This document shows, piece after piece, positions 1 through 9,700 of a stretch of DNA of 22,359 nucleotides (the stretch's first letter is position 1; the number at the start of each line of letters is the position of its first letter). The position numbers and the translations under genes were made by a program. The DNA comes from Ettlia oleoabundans (taxonomy: Eukaryota > Chlorophyta > Chlorophyceae > Chlamydomonadales): positions 1 through 22,359 of the forward strand of contig JAAMXP010003898.1 in the NCBI GenBank assembly GCA_019693395.1, given 5' to 3'. A model generated the notes under the pieces. It did not search any database, was not told the origin of the DNA, and was given only the letters and a program-made list of their open reading frames with translations.

Positions 1-2
1 CT

Positions 3-647
3 CCAAGCCCGCGTCCTCCCAGCCCCCGCCCGCCTCCACCTGCCCCACAGTCGTCAGCACCCCTCCCAGCTGCCACATTCTGCAGCGGAAAACCTGCCGG
101 ATTTTATGCTGACACCAACAGGCAAGCTCAGCTGCTGCTCTGACACCTTACTCGCCTAATTCTGCAAACAACTGGCAGCAGGTGTGGCCCGTTACAGGGC
201 ACGTACACTCCTCGGACCACTCATGCTCATTCTTCGGTCGTGCTGCGTCTAGAACGTTGAACCCAAGCCCTTCACGTCTTCCAACTGTCCTACTGTGGCT
301 GCTCTTATGCCTGTGCAGTGGGTGCCGCAGCTACTACCGCTGTGAGCCCAGTGGCTCCTGGTACTTTGCCTGCGCCAACGGCCTGGTCTTCAACCAGGTG
401 AGCCACGCCGCAGAGCCACGCCTCAGCCAGCCCTGAGGCCCGGCTCCCCGCACACTCAGCAGCCACGCAGGCCGATGACAGCTAATGCAACCAAAGTTAC
501 AACCTACTCACATTCCCCCCAACAACTGCCTGCCTGTTGACTCCTCCTCTCCCCTGCCCCTTGGTGCAGGCATCACGGGCCTGCGACTGGCCCGCCAACG
601 TGCAATGCACTGCTGCTCGCCGCAAGAGCCGCCGTGCGCTGACATGA
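3..647 (+). CDS. Chitin-binding (CBM14/peritrophin-A-like) protein, 3' end
   Basis: This is the C-terminal part of a gene that enters from the left edge. Exons are 3-121, 319-397 and 570-647, with a TGA stop at 645-647. The first exon encodes a Pro/Ser/Arg-rich linker (PSPRPPSPRPPPAP) and then the start of a CBM14 module (FCSGKPAGFYADTN). The second gives SGCRSYYRCEPSGSWYFAC and GLVFNQ, and the third gives ACDWPANVQC followed by a short basic tail. The order C-GFYAD-C-YYRC-C-GLVF-CDWP-C is the usual peritrophin-A pattern, with six cysteines able to form three disulfides. Family knowledge: these modules bind chitin or related glycans in secreted proteins, and Pro-rich linkers are typical of algal extracellular proteins. 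The catalytic or other N-terminal part lies outside the window. The first intron needs a GC donor (AG|GCAAGC at 120-126), and both phase and domain continuity support it. Confidence 0.8.
122..318 (+). other. GC-AG intron in the chitin-binding gene
   Basis: The exon before it ends AACAG and the intron begins GCAAGC, a good match to the known GC-AG donor consensus AG|GCAAG. The acceptor is TGTGCAG at 312-318. Joining 121 to 319 completes a serine codon and restores the CBM14 spacing FYADTN-S-G-CRSYYRC. No GT donor nearby gives the same result. Confidence 0.7.
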
Positions 648-980
648 GTGTGCCATGCCCTAATAGCACGCATGCCAACACAACCACCCAATTGCTACCT
701 GCCCACGCCCACGCCCACTGATAATGAGCGAGGGAGAGCAAATGGCATCCTGCATGAAGGACCGCATTGGGTGAATATACACACACAGCACTATCGCTGT
801 ATTTCCAATAAGTGACCAGTTCTGAAATGAAATCCGATGAACATGCATGCGTGATTCCTTGTTTCTTTTATTGCCACATTGGCACAAGCTGCTGATGCTG
901 CACTACACACAACAGCATTGAAGGGGCCCAGGCCGCCGCCTGTTGGTTGTCTCTGCATCCCTGGTTCAGTCAAGCTTATG

Positions 981-985
981 TGTAA
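981..985 (+). terminator. TGTAA polyadenylation signal for the chitin-binding gene
   Basis: TGTAA is the usual polyadenylation word of chlorophycean algae. This copy lies 334 bases after the stop at 647. The stretch 648-1110 holds no other gene that I can support and is best read as the overlapping 3' untranslated regions of two convergent genes. Confidence 0.45.
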
Positions 986-1110
986 CCATCACAGCTGCCA
1001 GCATGACCTGCAGCCCATGAGGAACAAAGAAGGGCAGCAAGCAAATGAGAGAAAGGTGCACGGGTGCTCAACACAGTCCAGCTGTGGATGCGATCACAGG
1101 CAGGGCTGAT

Positions 1111-4100
1111 TCAAGCCAGATGGCCTTCTGCGTTGCCTACAGCGACAGGCTGGTGAACCGATGTGAACATGCAACTGCACTTTGACGTGCCCACCTTGTG
1201 TCCCTCCTGTGGGGTTTCTCCTGGCTCGGAGGTGACGGTGACTCGTATGCGGCAGCGCTCATGGCGGGACACCTGCGGTGCGGACAGTAGCAGCCCAAGA
1301 GGATTGACAGCTGACCAGCGCTTGCTGTTGTGGCATGACCGCTGCACAGTGACGGAGCAGCGCCAGCCCTCTTCACATTCACAGGGCCCCAACCTTGAAG
1401 GAGTGTATTTTGAACACAGAGACGCGGCTGGCAGTGGTGCCATCCAGTGTGTTGGGCTCGCAGCTGCACCCAGACACACACTCCACCCTGGCTGTGCCCA
1501 TGCCATTGTAGCTGCGGAGGTGAGACAGCAGCAGCGCGGTGCGCTTGGCCTGGCTGCCTGGCTTGGGCCTTGTGTCAACTTCAAGCTCGGCCCAAGAGCC
1601 TGCAAAGAAGACAAGCGGCGGAAGTGCGGTGGGAGCAGCAGGGAGAGCAAGGTCTCGGGGAGCCATGAGGGACAAAACGGATAGTGTGCATAGCACAAAC
1701 GAGTGGGAAACTGTAACCCAGAATAGAAACAGATAGCTGTTGCCATGATCCAAACGAGTATACCGTAAAAGGGATCAGCACACAACTGAAAGGACCGCTT
1801 GGCATTTGGGCCCGCTGCTTCGGTCCGTCATGGCCGATTGTGTTGTAAAGACAGGTGCACAACTACAAGCTATTCTGGCCATCCACATGTGCACCTGCAA
1901 CTTACTCAACGCCACACACTTGCCCACCCATCCCCATCAACCCACCCACCCACCTGGCTCTGTGGCGGACCAGCCCCACTTCTGCTCCACCCAGGTCGGC
2001 ATCTTGGCCTTTTCTGGGCGGTACTCAAAGCCCTTCTGCCGCACCACCATGGGCTTGAAAGCCTCCTGCAAGGGTGCAGTTGCCAAGGTGGGTGTGGAGG
2101 TGAGGCGAGTGACGGATGAGGACAGACCCTGACATGCAAGCATTGACGATGGGGTTCATGCACTCAGATCACACCACACTGTCCAGGGCTAGCCCCATAC
2201 ACCACACAGCCTCTTCGGTTGCCGGTAGAGTTGCAGCTCCTGGCTGCCGGCCACCCACCACCACCAGTGTTAGTCTGGAGGTCAGGTTGGTGTAGTGCAA
2301 CAACCAGGCACCGACAAACACCCACACAACCGAATGGCCACTCACCAGCTGCACGCAAAGGGATGCGCTGCTAGCCTCAAAGTTTGGGATCATAGGGGGC
2401 GGCAGCCCTTCCAGGCGGGGATCCCGCCTTGCACGTGCTGGTGGTTGTCCCGCCGCCACCTCCCCCACTGCGCGGCTGAGGAGCCCGCTGAGCAGCTCAG
2501 CCAACACCTGGTGGCCATTGGGGCCTGGGTGGATGCTGCAGCCAGGCTGGCACACATGTGGATGCGTGGCATGAGGTGCATGGGATGGGGCGACATCTAC
2601 GGAACTTTTGTGGAAGTATAGCTTGCGGTTGTCGGGAGTTACAGCAGCATGCATCAATATATGCAACAGAGGCAGCCGCTGCGAAGCAGCCGCTTGCCAC
2701 AAATTGTGCTTGTAGATAGCGCAGTTGGTAACAGAAGTTCAGCAGCAGCCTGAGGCACGCAGCAGTTGCACTAGAAGCAGCAGGGGTGTCATGCCAAAAG
2801 CAGCGGCAGCAAGGGGCAGACACAACAGCTGCCAAAGAAGGGGCAGGAGCAAGGTGAATGGTGTGCCAGCAGTTGGGTCTCACTCACGTGTCGAGGTAGA
2901 GGTAATCATCTCGCAAGTCGGGGTCTGCTGTTGGGATCGGCTCCCCGGTTTTGGCATTCTTGTTGCCCTCCAGTATCAACTTGTCAACCTGCGGCTGGAA
3001 GGCACATGGGGGGCGGCATGAAGATATAGAGGAAGAAGGGCAGCCAGTGGCAAAAGATCAGGCAGGGGATTGCGAGATAGAGCCAGAAGTTTTACAGAGA
3101 GCTGACCAGTTGAATGGCTATATTGTCACCCGCTTTAGGCAATAATCCGTGCTTGTGACACACCCACCTTGAAGCCAGTGACGCCCGCTCTCATCAGGTG
3201 CCATGCCGCTGATCTCAAGGAAAGGGAGGGAATGTCGTAATACTGCATACCAAGTGCAGCAACCAACAATAATGCATCAACCGCACAAATGGACATGTTG
3301 ATGGCACTAGCTGTGCCATTGTCCTTGGATTTCATGGCAGCGGAAGGCCAGGTAACAACAGAATGGGCGGGATACATCCCAGTGCCCCCAGGCTGTACCC
3401 CCCAGGCTGGTTGCCCGCTATTACCCCAGAACAGCAATGTGGCGGCTTCCATTGCGACCCGAAATCATACCGCAAGCATACTCCTCCCTAGCAGTCCGTG
3501 TTAGATAGGCGAGCATCATGGCTGTGGACAGGGCTGTAGGCTGGTAGCATGGACGGAGCCCTTGCCAAATCTATCCTCACCTGAGAGAAGGTGGTGTACT
3601 GCCCCTCAGGTTCCCGATAGAACACGCCGCTGGTGAGGCCATCAGCCGCCGCCTTCCACCAGGAGTAATGGTGCAGCAGCACCACCGCGGGCTGGCTGCC
3701 ATAGGCCAGCAGCTTGCGAATCAGGTCCTCAAAGCTGTGCCGGGAGGTGGAGGTGTAGGCAGCTGGGGGGTCGTTGACAGAAAACTCAACAGCCACTGCA
3801 ATGCGGCGGCAGAAAGTTGCAGAACAAGCGGACCCATGAGGCTGGTGCTGCACAACGCTCATGCAAGCCACTAACAACTCCTGTCGCTACCACCCTGGGG
3901 GCGGTAATGACTTATAAAGGGACAGGAGAAAGCGTAATGAAAGCATTAGCTGCTGCCCAAGCGCCTTCCATCTTCCGGCTCGCTGCCTGCCAACCAGCAC
4001 AAGCGGCCATCACCCACCCAAATCAGGATCCTGCACAGCAGCAGAAGCACGTTGGGGAAGAACTGGTAACAAGCATTCCCCTTCACGCCACAACTAGCGC

Positions 4101-5119
4101 AGAGTATCAGTCAGTCATGGTATATGAAAGAATGTGGCTTACCCGTCTGCCAGCCAGCAGGGCAGCACCCACCTCGGCAACCATACTCTCCAAACAAGGC
4201 ATGGTGACGTGGCTGGTTGATCCAGGCATACCTTGGTTCCTGAACACGTGATCCCTGCAATGATCGGACGTATCTGACTTTGGGGCCGGCTTAGAACACA
4301 CATCCTGCTGCTCACAGCCTGAGGCAGGCCTTCCAATCAGCGGCACTCGCGACAGCCCAGCCCAGCAGATGCACCCCTGCTGACCGACCTGTGAGGGAAG
4401 CTGGCATTGATGAAACGGAAGAAGAGGGAAGGGTAGCTGAGGCTTGGGTTGTCCGCACCATGGCCGTAAGTGACTGAGCCGCCAAGCGTAACCACCTTGA
4501 TAGGCCGCCCCGTCAGCAACTTGTGTGCCACGCGCCGCATGCGCGCCCCGCTGCCGTAGTGGGTGGTGCCCTGCTGCAACTCATCGGCGGTCAACAGCGG
4601 CCGCCAGGGAAACTGCATGGAACAAGTCAAGCCGCAATGATGCCATCTCATCAATGATGGTATCTCAAGATATTCCATCGCCCAGCGCTATGGCTGCCAG
4701 TCGTCGAAGCTCCCCCAGGCGGGGGGGCTGGACTAGCGCACGTGCCTTTGGGATGGGTGGCGGCGCAAGGGGCGTCCGCGGCCGCACAGCATGCCACAGC
4801 CGTCGTTGTGAGCCCTCTGCAGGGAAATGACACAAACATGGGTTATTCAACCAGGGAGAGGCAACCTTTTGGGCGCGTCCACGGGTTCTCCATATTGCAT
4901 GTTTGCAGTGCGCCAGCGGGCACAGCAGGCGGCTGGCATCAGCTGCTGAATGCGTGCGCGCTATCTAGTCTGCCGCTTACCGCCATATGAGCGATGATGG
5001 TTGGCTAACAATGTCAGCAAGATAGCAGCGGCAAGCCCGAGCCCCAAGCTCACAAGGCGACTTTGCTCTGCCCTATGCCTTGGCCCCGGTGTGCTGGTGG
5101 CTGCAGACCACTCGGTCAT
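1111..5119 (-). CDS. Membrane-anchored SGNH-hydrolase family protein
   Basis: Twelve exons on the minus strand: 5119-4981, 4816-4746, 4612-4389, 4254-4173, 3986-3965, 3795-3581, 3242-3168, 2988-2888, 2535-2346, 2065-1954, 1599-1394 and 1272-1111. They total 1,599 nt in one frame (532 aa). Residues 21-39 (VSLGLGLAAAILLTLLA) form a signal-anchor or transmembrane helix. SGNH signatures follow: KVVTLGGSVTYG with Ser116; RNQGMPGS (block II, 150-157); VEFSVND with Asn187; DTIHPGPNGH with Asp309 and His312 in DxxH spacing. Residues from about 375 on (FEYRPEK, KWGWSATEPG, LRSYNGMGTARVEC, HERCRIRVTV) match a Cys-containing beta-rich C-terminal domain I recall from chlorophyte members. Family knowledge: these are esterases or acetyl-hydrolases acting on glycans; the substrate is unknown. 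Least certain are the 22-nt exon 3986-3965, the donor at 4745 (both need GC donors) and the last exon, which could be spliced after EGHK. Confidence 0.85.
4613..4745 (-). other. Probable GC-AG intron in the SGNH gene
   Basis: The upstream exon ends CCAAAG and the intron begins GCACGT; the acceptor is CCATGCAG. This junction joins phase 0 to phase 0 and leads directly into FPWRPLLTADELQQG, the conserved start of the catalytic region. Reading through instead meets a TGA soon after LGDGIS, so an intron is required, and no canonical GT donor with good context gives phase 0. A weaker in-phase alternative is a GTGCGG donor slightly upstream, after LWHA. Confidence 0.5.
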
Positions 5120-5749
5120 AAGCAAAACAATCAGACGTTTAGCGCAGCGGCCGAATGCCCCGTCAACTTTGCAGCTTCCAGCCTCTGAGGAGTTTGAAGG
5201 TGCGTGCGGCGTGGCCGCGTTGGGAGAGATCAAGATCAAATAAATGGATGCGCACCGCCAGAATGAGGCTGCAGGCGGCTTGCTAATGTTAACATTGCAC
5301 GGTGGCAGGCAGTACAGTCGGAGGCTGCGTACTGCTGGCGCACTTGAAAACCAGGAAAGCCGCCTTGGTGCGTTGTAGCCATTGTACAATACTACTTTTT
5401 GCAGTTATAAAACGGCCGAAGCGCTGGCAATTTTAACAATGGATGCATGGCATGCGCTGTGTAAAGCGCTGTGAATGGCACCACAAGCAGGGTTGAAGAG
5501 CTATTTTGCAGTCGAGCAGCCACAGGTGTGCAGCAGTTAGTTGTACAGCGATTAGGCCAGGTCAATGCAGCAGGGATGTTGATAATAATGCACCTTGGTG
5601 TGGGAGCCACGGCGATGTGTGGCGATTGGCAGGAGGCAGAGGAAACAAGGCTCTTGGCTGAAGCAGTGGCAGACAAGATTGTCACCCACGATCCCGTACA
5701 AATTTTGCAGTGGGTAAATAAGCACTGATGGTTCGTCGGTACTCAAGGG
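5120..5749. other. Intergenic region between two co-directional minus-strand genes
   Basis: About 630 bases between the stop of the helicase/zinc-finger gene (5750) and the first ATG of the SGNH gene (5119). It must hold the 3' untranslated region of the former and the promoter and 5' leader of the latter. I saw no TGTAA word on the minus strand here and no convincing TATA box. An 85-codon plus-strand frame at 5471-5728 resembles nothing I know. GC content is visibly lower than in the coding exons. Confidence 0.5.
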
Positions 5750-6747
5750 TCAGTACTGATACCTGCTGCTGCCAGGCGGCGCTCGGCCCTGCTGCTGGGA
5801 GGGAAGGCTGGGTTGCGGGAAATACGCCTGCTGCTGCTGGGGTGGCACAGGCGGTTGCTGCTGCGCCATCGGCATGCCACCGTAGCCGCCACCCATCCCT
5901 GGGAGCCCGCCGCCGTATGCAACTGCTGCCATCTGCATCTGCTGCATCTGCAATGCTGCTGCCTGCTGCATGAAGGCGGCCTGGTGAGCAGCCTGCTGTG
6001 CTGCCAGCATGGCGCCAGCTGAAGAGTAATCCGGAGGTACACTGTAGCTGCTGCCGCCGCCGCCATAGCCGGGCTGCGTGCCAGCCATATGAGGCTGCTG
6101 GCGCATGCCCAGACCCATCCCATAGCCGTGCTGCATGCTCTGCATGCTGTAGCCGGCGCCGCCACCAGGCACCCCCATACCATGGTCGTAAGCCAAAGAT
6201 GAGCCTACACCGCTTCCCGCCACATGCTGGTGGTGCTGCTGGTCCTGGGCGAAGCGGGAGAGGCGCGATCCCGCAGAGCCAGGGCGGCTGCCTGGCCTGT
6301 TATATCCGCCAGTGTTAGCGCCGCCACCGCCGCTGCCACTGCCTCCACCGCCCCCCGAGAACGAGTGGAAGGGAGGGGAGGCGGGCTGCATCCTGCTGCC
6401 GCTGCCACTGTTGCTCCCTCCCTGGCCCCGCCGGTTAGTCGGCGGCGCAGCACCTGCCGCCGCCCAGCTGCCGCCCCCGGAGCCCCAGCCAGACGCGGGA
6501 AGGGCAGCAGCTGTGCCTGGGCTCGTTTTGGTACTGATGCTGGCACTAATGGGGCTGGTGTTGTTGCTGCTATAGGCCCAAGTGTCGCGCCCCGATGCTG
6601 GCGGCACAGGCGTGGCAAGGTGCGTGGTGCTGCCGGCTGGCTCCAGCCGTATTGTGCCGCCACCACCCTCCGCCTGCTCTTGATGCTCGGCAATGGGGGG
6701 CAGCTGGTCGGCTTCCTCATCCGCTTCATCCAAGTGCTGCATCTCCT
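5750..6747 (-). other. Domain: acidic then Gly/Ser/Gln/Met-rich low-complexity tail
   Basis: The last exon (331 residues) begins with an acidic patch (MQHLDEADEEADQLPP). It continues as Gly/Ser-rich sequence with scattered arginines (NRRGQGGSNSG, YNRPGSRPGSAGSRLSRF) and ends in a Gln/Met/Gly/Tyr-rich stretch (LQMQQMQMAAVAYGGG, MAQQQPPVPPQQQQAYF, SSRYQY). The composition resembles RNA-granule proteins. No folded domain is visible. Confidence 0.75.
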
Positions 6748-9700
6748 CTGCAGATATAGATTGTGGGCACCCACGGGCGTCGTCAGCATATGGCAGTAGC
6801 GATTGACCATACCAAAGCTCGGCGTACAAAACAAGCCTATTCAACGGAACACGGCCCCATAATTAGGGCAAGAGCAGGGTTGTGGGCATAATGAGGTGGT
6901 GCTGATGGCTCAAGAGCGATTACAGGTATCGCATGGCATCAACCGTACCGTGAGCAGGCAACAAGCCATTGCAGGCTCAGCCACCCAGAGGCAAGCCAGC
7001 CAGAAGCGAAAAACACATCCCAATCAGCATGTGTGGCGTCTATTATGAGTTAGCAAGTCAGCACAACCCTGTGCATGTCATCCCCACCCCATCCAGCGCT
7101 TCACCACACGCACCCAGGAAGGCTCGGAGGTCCATACTGCTTGGCAGCAGCACATCTCCAATACGCACGCATGGAAAGCCATCCAACACGTCGCCGCTTG
7201 GCAGGCGCTGCAGGCTGCCAGCGCTCAGCAGCGCTCCACTGCCCAAGCGCAGGCCGTCTGCTCCCAAAGTGATCCCGCTGGTGGATCGCTGCAAACTCAA
7301 GCCACCTCCGTTGCCCGTTGCGCCGCCGCCGCTGTTTGGAGCACCGGTGCCGGCAGCAGAAGTCGCGGAGGCAGAGGGAAAAGCCACCGCTGCAGCACTG
7401 GCAAACGGCCCGCCATCGGGGCTGACGTTGGGCGGCAGCGGGGGTAGCTGCCCTGAAGAGGCGGAGGCCGCCCGCGCAATGGCAGCTGCAGCCGCCGCCT
7501 CTTGCGCCTGCTGCCGTTCCACGTTCTTCTGGTGGCGCCGCCCTTTGTAGTGATCCTGCAGTTGGTGTTGGGAGTGGTTGTGAAGGGCAGGCAGGTAGGC
7601 GGGCACGCATTATAAATAGTGGAGAAGGCACAAACCTTGCATGGAGTAGATCAGCGCGTGGCATCTAGGCAGAGCAACATACGAGCAAGCAGGCGCAGGA
7701 GGGAGCGTGGCGGCATGCCTCAAACACAGCAGGCACAAGCGTCCTGGCAGGGACACCACACGGAGGCCAGTCAGTGGGCCCATCTGGCCCCCTCCTCTCA
7801 CCTCCAAGTTCACGGCGCTTGTTGCCATGATGCCGCAAACAGAGCATATGAGCGACTCTGGAGGGGGATCAGCAGCCCCAGATGCCGAGGGTGAGCCCCA
7901 GTCAGCGCTGCCATGACGTGAGTGGCGCCCACGGCCACCACGGCCTACCGGGCTGGCGCTGCGGCTGCCGCTCATTGGGCTGCCACAGCTGGCGGGTGTG
8001 CCGGGCTGCGAGGCTGAGCCGGGGTCAAGGCCCTGGGCCCGCAGCAGCCGCCGCGTGTGCTTCACGCCCTGCAGGGACACCATGGGGCGGTGCAGCGTGA
8101 GGGTGCTGATGCAAGCGGGCACCAGTGCGAGTTGGGGGGGTGCACTAGTAGCATATGCCATGCGCAGTTGTCATGAATTTGCCACACATAACATTGCAAA
8201 GAAGAGGTACTAAATGAGAAAGGCAGCCTGGTTATGCTTCCTCCCGCGTCTGCTGCTCTTCCCACGACATAGACATGCGGTCCCCTTTTGTTCCCGCCTC
8301 TGGACCGTTCATCACTATAAGCCCTCCAGCAGCACTGAATGAACTTGCAGTGCATGTACAGCATTTACCGTTGGGGCAGGGCAGGCTCACCTGCAAATGA
8401 TACTCATAGTGGCGCTTGGAGGGTGTGACCACGCCGCACAAGTCGCAGCGGTAAATGCGCTGGTTGCCTGCCCCATCCAGCAGCATGCCATGCAGTATCG
8501 CAGACTGCTCCTCCGCGGACCAGCTGCCGCCAGCCAAGGGGAGGGGGGAGGCGGAGCCAGGGAGGGGGGAGGCGGAGCCAGTGGGAGGCGTGCTGCTGCC
8601 TGAGGGTGGGCCGCCGCCCGTCAGCCACCCCGCCGCTGCTGCGGCAGCAAATGGCGAGGTGCCATTGGATGCCCAGGAGGCGGCAGCCACCGCCGCGGTC
8701 AGCAGTTGATGCTGCTGATGCTGCAGGCTGCCACCTGCCGTCACCGCTGCGCCGGCTCCACCCAGGAGTGCACCCCGCTGTCGCTGCAGGTGCATCATGC
8801 GTGTGTGCCGCTTGCCCAGCATGTGCATTTGCAGCTGCTCCTCGCTCGTCGCATACAGCCCGCACAGTGAGCAGAACCAGGGGGTCACCAGCGGCTGGGA
8901 CCTGCAGTTGCAAGCAGCCACAGCAGAGAGATGCTCTTATTCAATTACCCACCAGCTGAACACGGCACCACTTTCTCAGCAAAGGTCAGCCAGATTTAGC
9001 TCGCCACGCCGAGCGCCCGCGCCCGCGCTCCCCCCCCCCGCGTCGCAAGCACTCACTGCTTCCATTCATGCAGTTGTAAATGTGCAAGACCCACTCCTGT
9101 CCCACTCACTTGGGGGAGGCTGGGCGGTTGCCGCTGCCGGGTGAATCCATCCCAGCCATCCTGCGCTGGTGCTTGCGGCCGCGGATGTGGGCCTCCAGCA
9201 GCCTGAGGCTGGTGCAGTACACCCCGCATGCATCGCAGCGGTATGGAGTGGGGTCAGGGCTGTACACCTGGCGGTCAGCAAAACTGGGACTCCCATACTC
9301 CCCTGCAAACGCCGGGCAGACAGGTGAGGTGGGGAAGAGCAGACTACGGAAGGCAGTGGGCGGTTGGGTGCAGGGTGGGGAAGGCATGGGGAACCAGGGA
9401 CACCGGGTGGCCAGCAGGGGCGCAGGCACTGTCCACTCACCCCCCTCCTCCTCCTCTTGAAGCTCCCTCCCAGTGCGGCGCAGTGCCAGGGGGGGCGCCC
9501 CCTCACGAGCCTCCAACACCATTGCCCCAGCCCCTCCCCCTGCCACTCCTGTTGTCAAGTTGTGCATGTTAGCTTCATCCAGCAGCAGCCCCTGCAGCAT
9601 GGCGTCCACCTCCTGCCCCTGCTGCAGCACCTGCGCCTGCTTGATGCGGCGCTGGTGACGGAAGCCCTTCAGGTGAGCCTCAAATGCCTGAGGGGGCAGC

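Noticed and set aside
6224..6799. 191-codon plus-strand frame
   Set aside because: Shadow of the low-complexity tail exon on the other strand.
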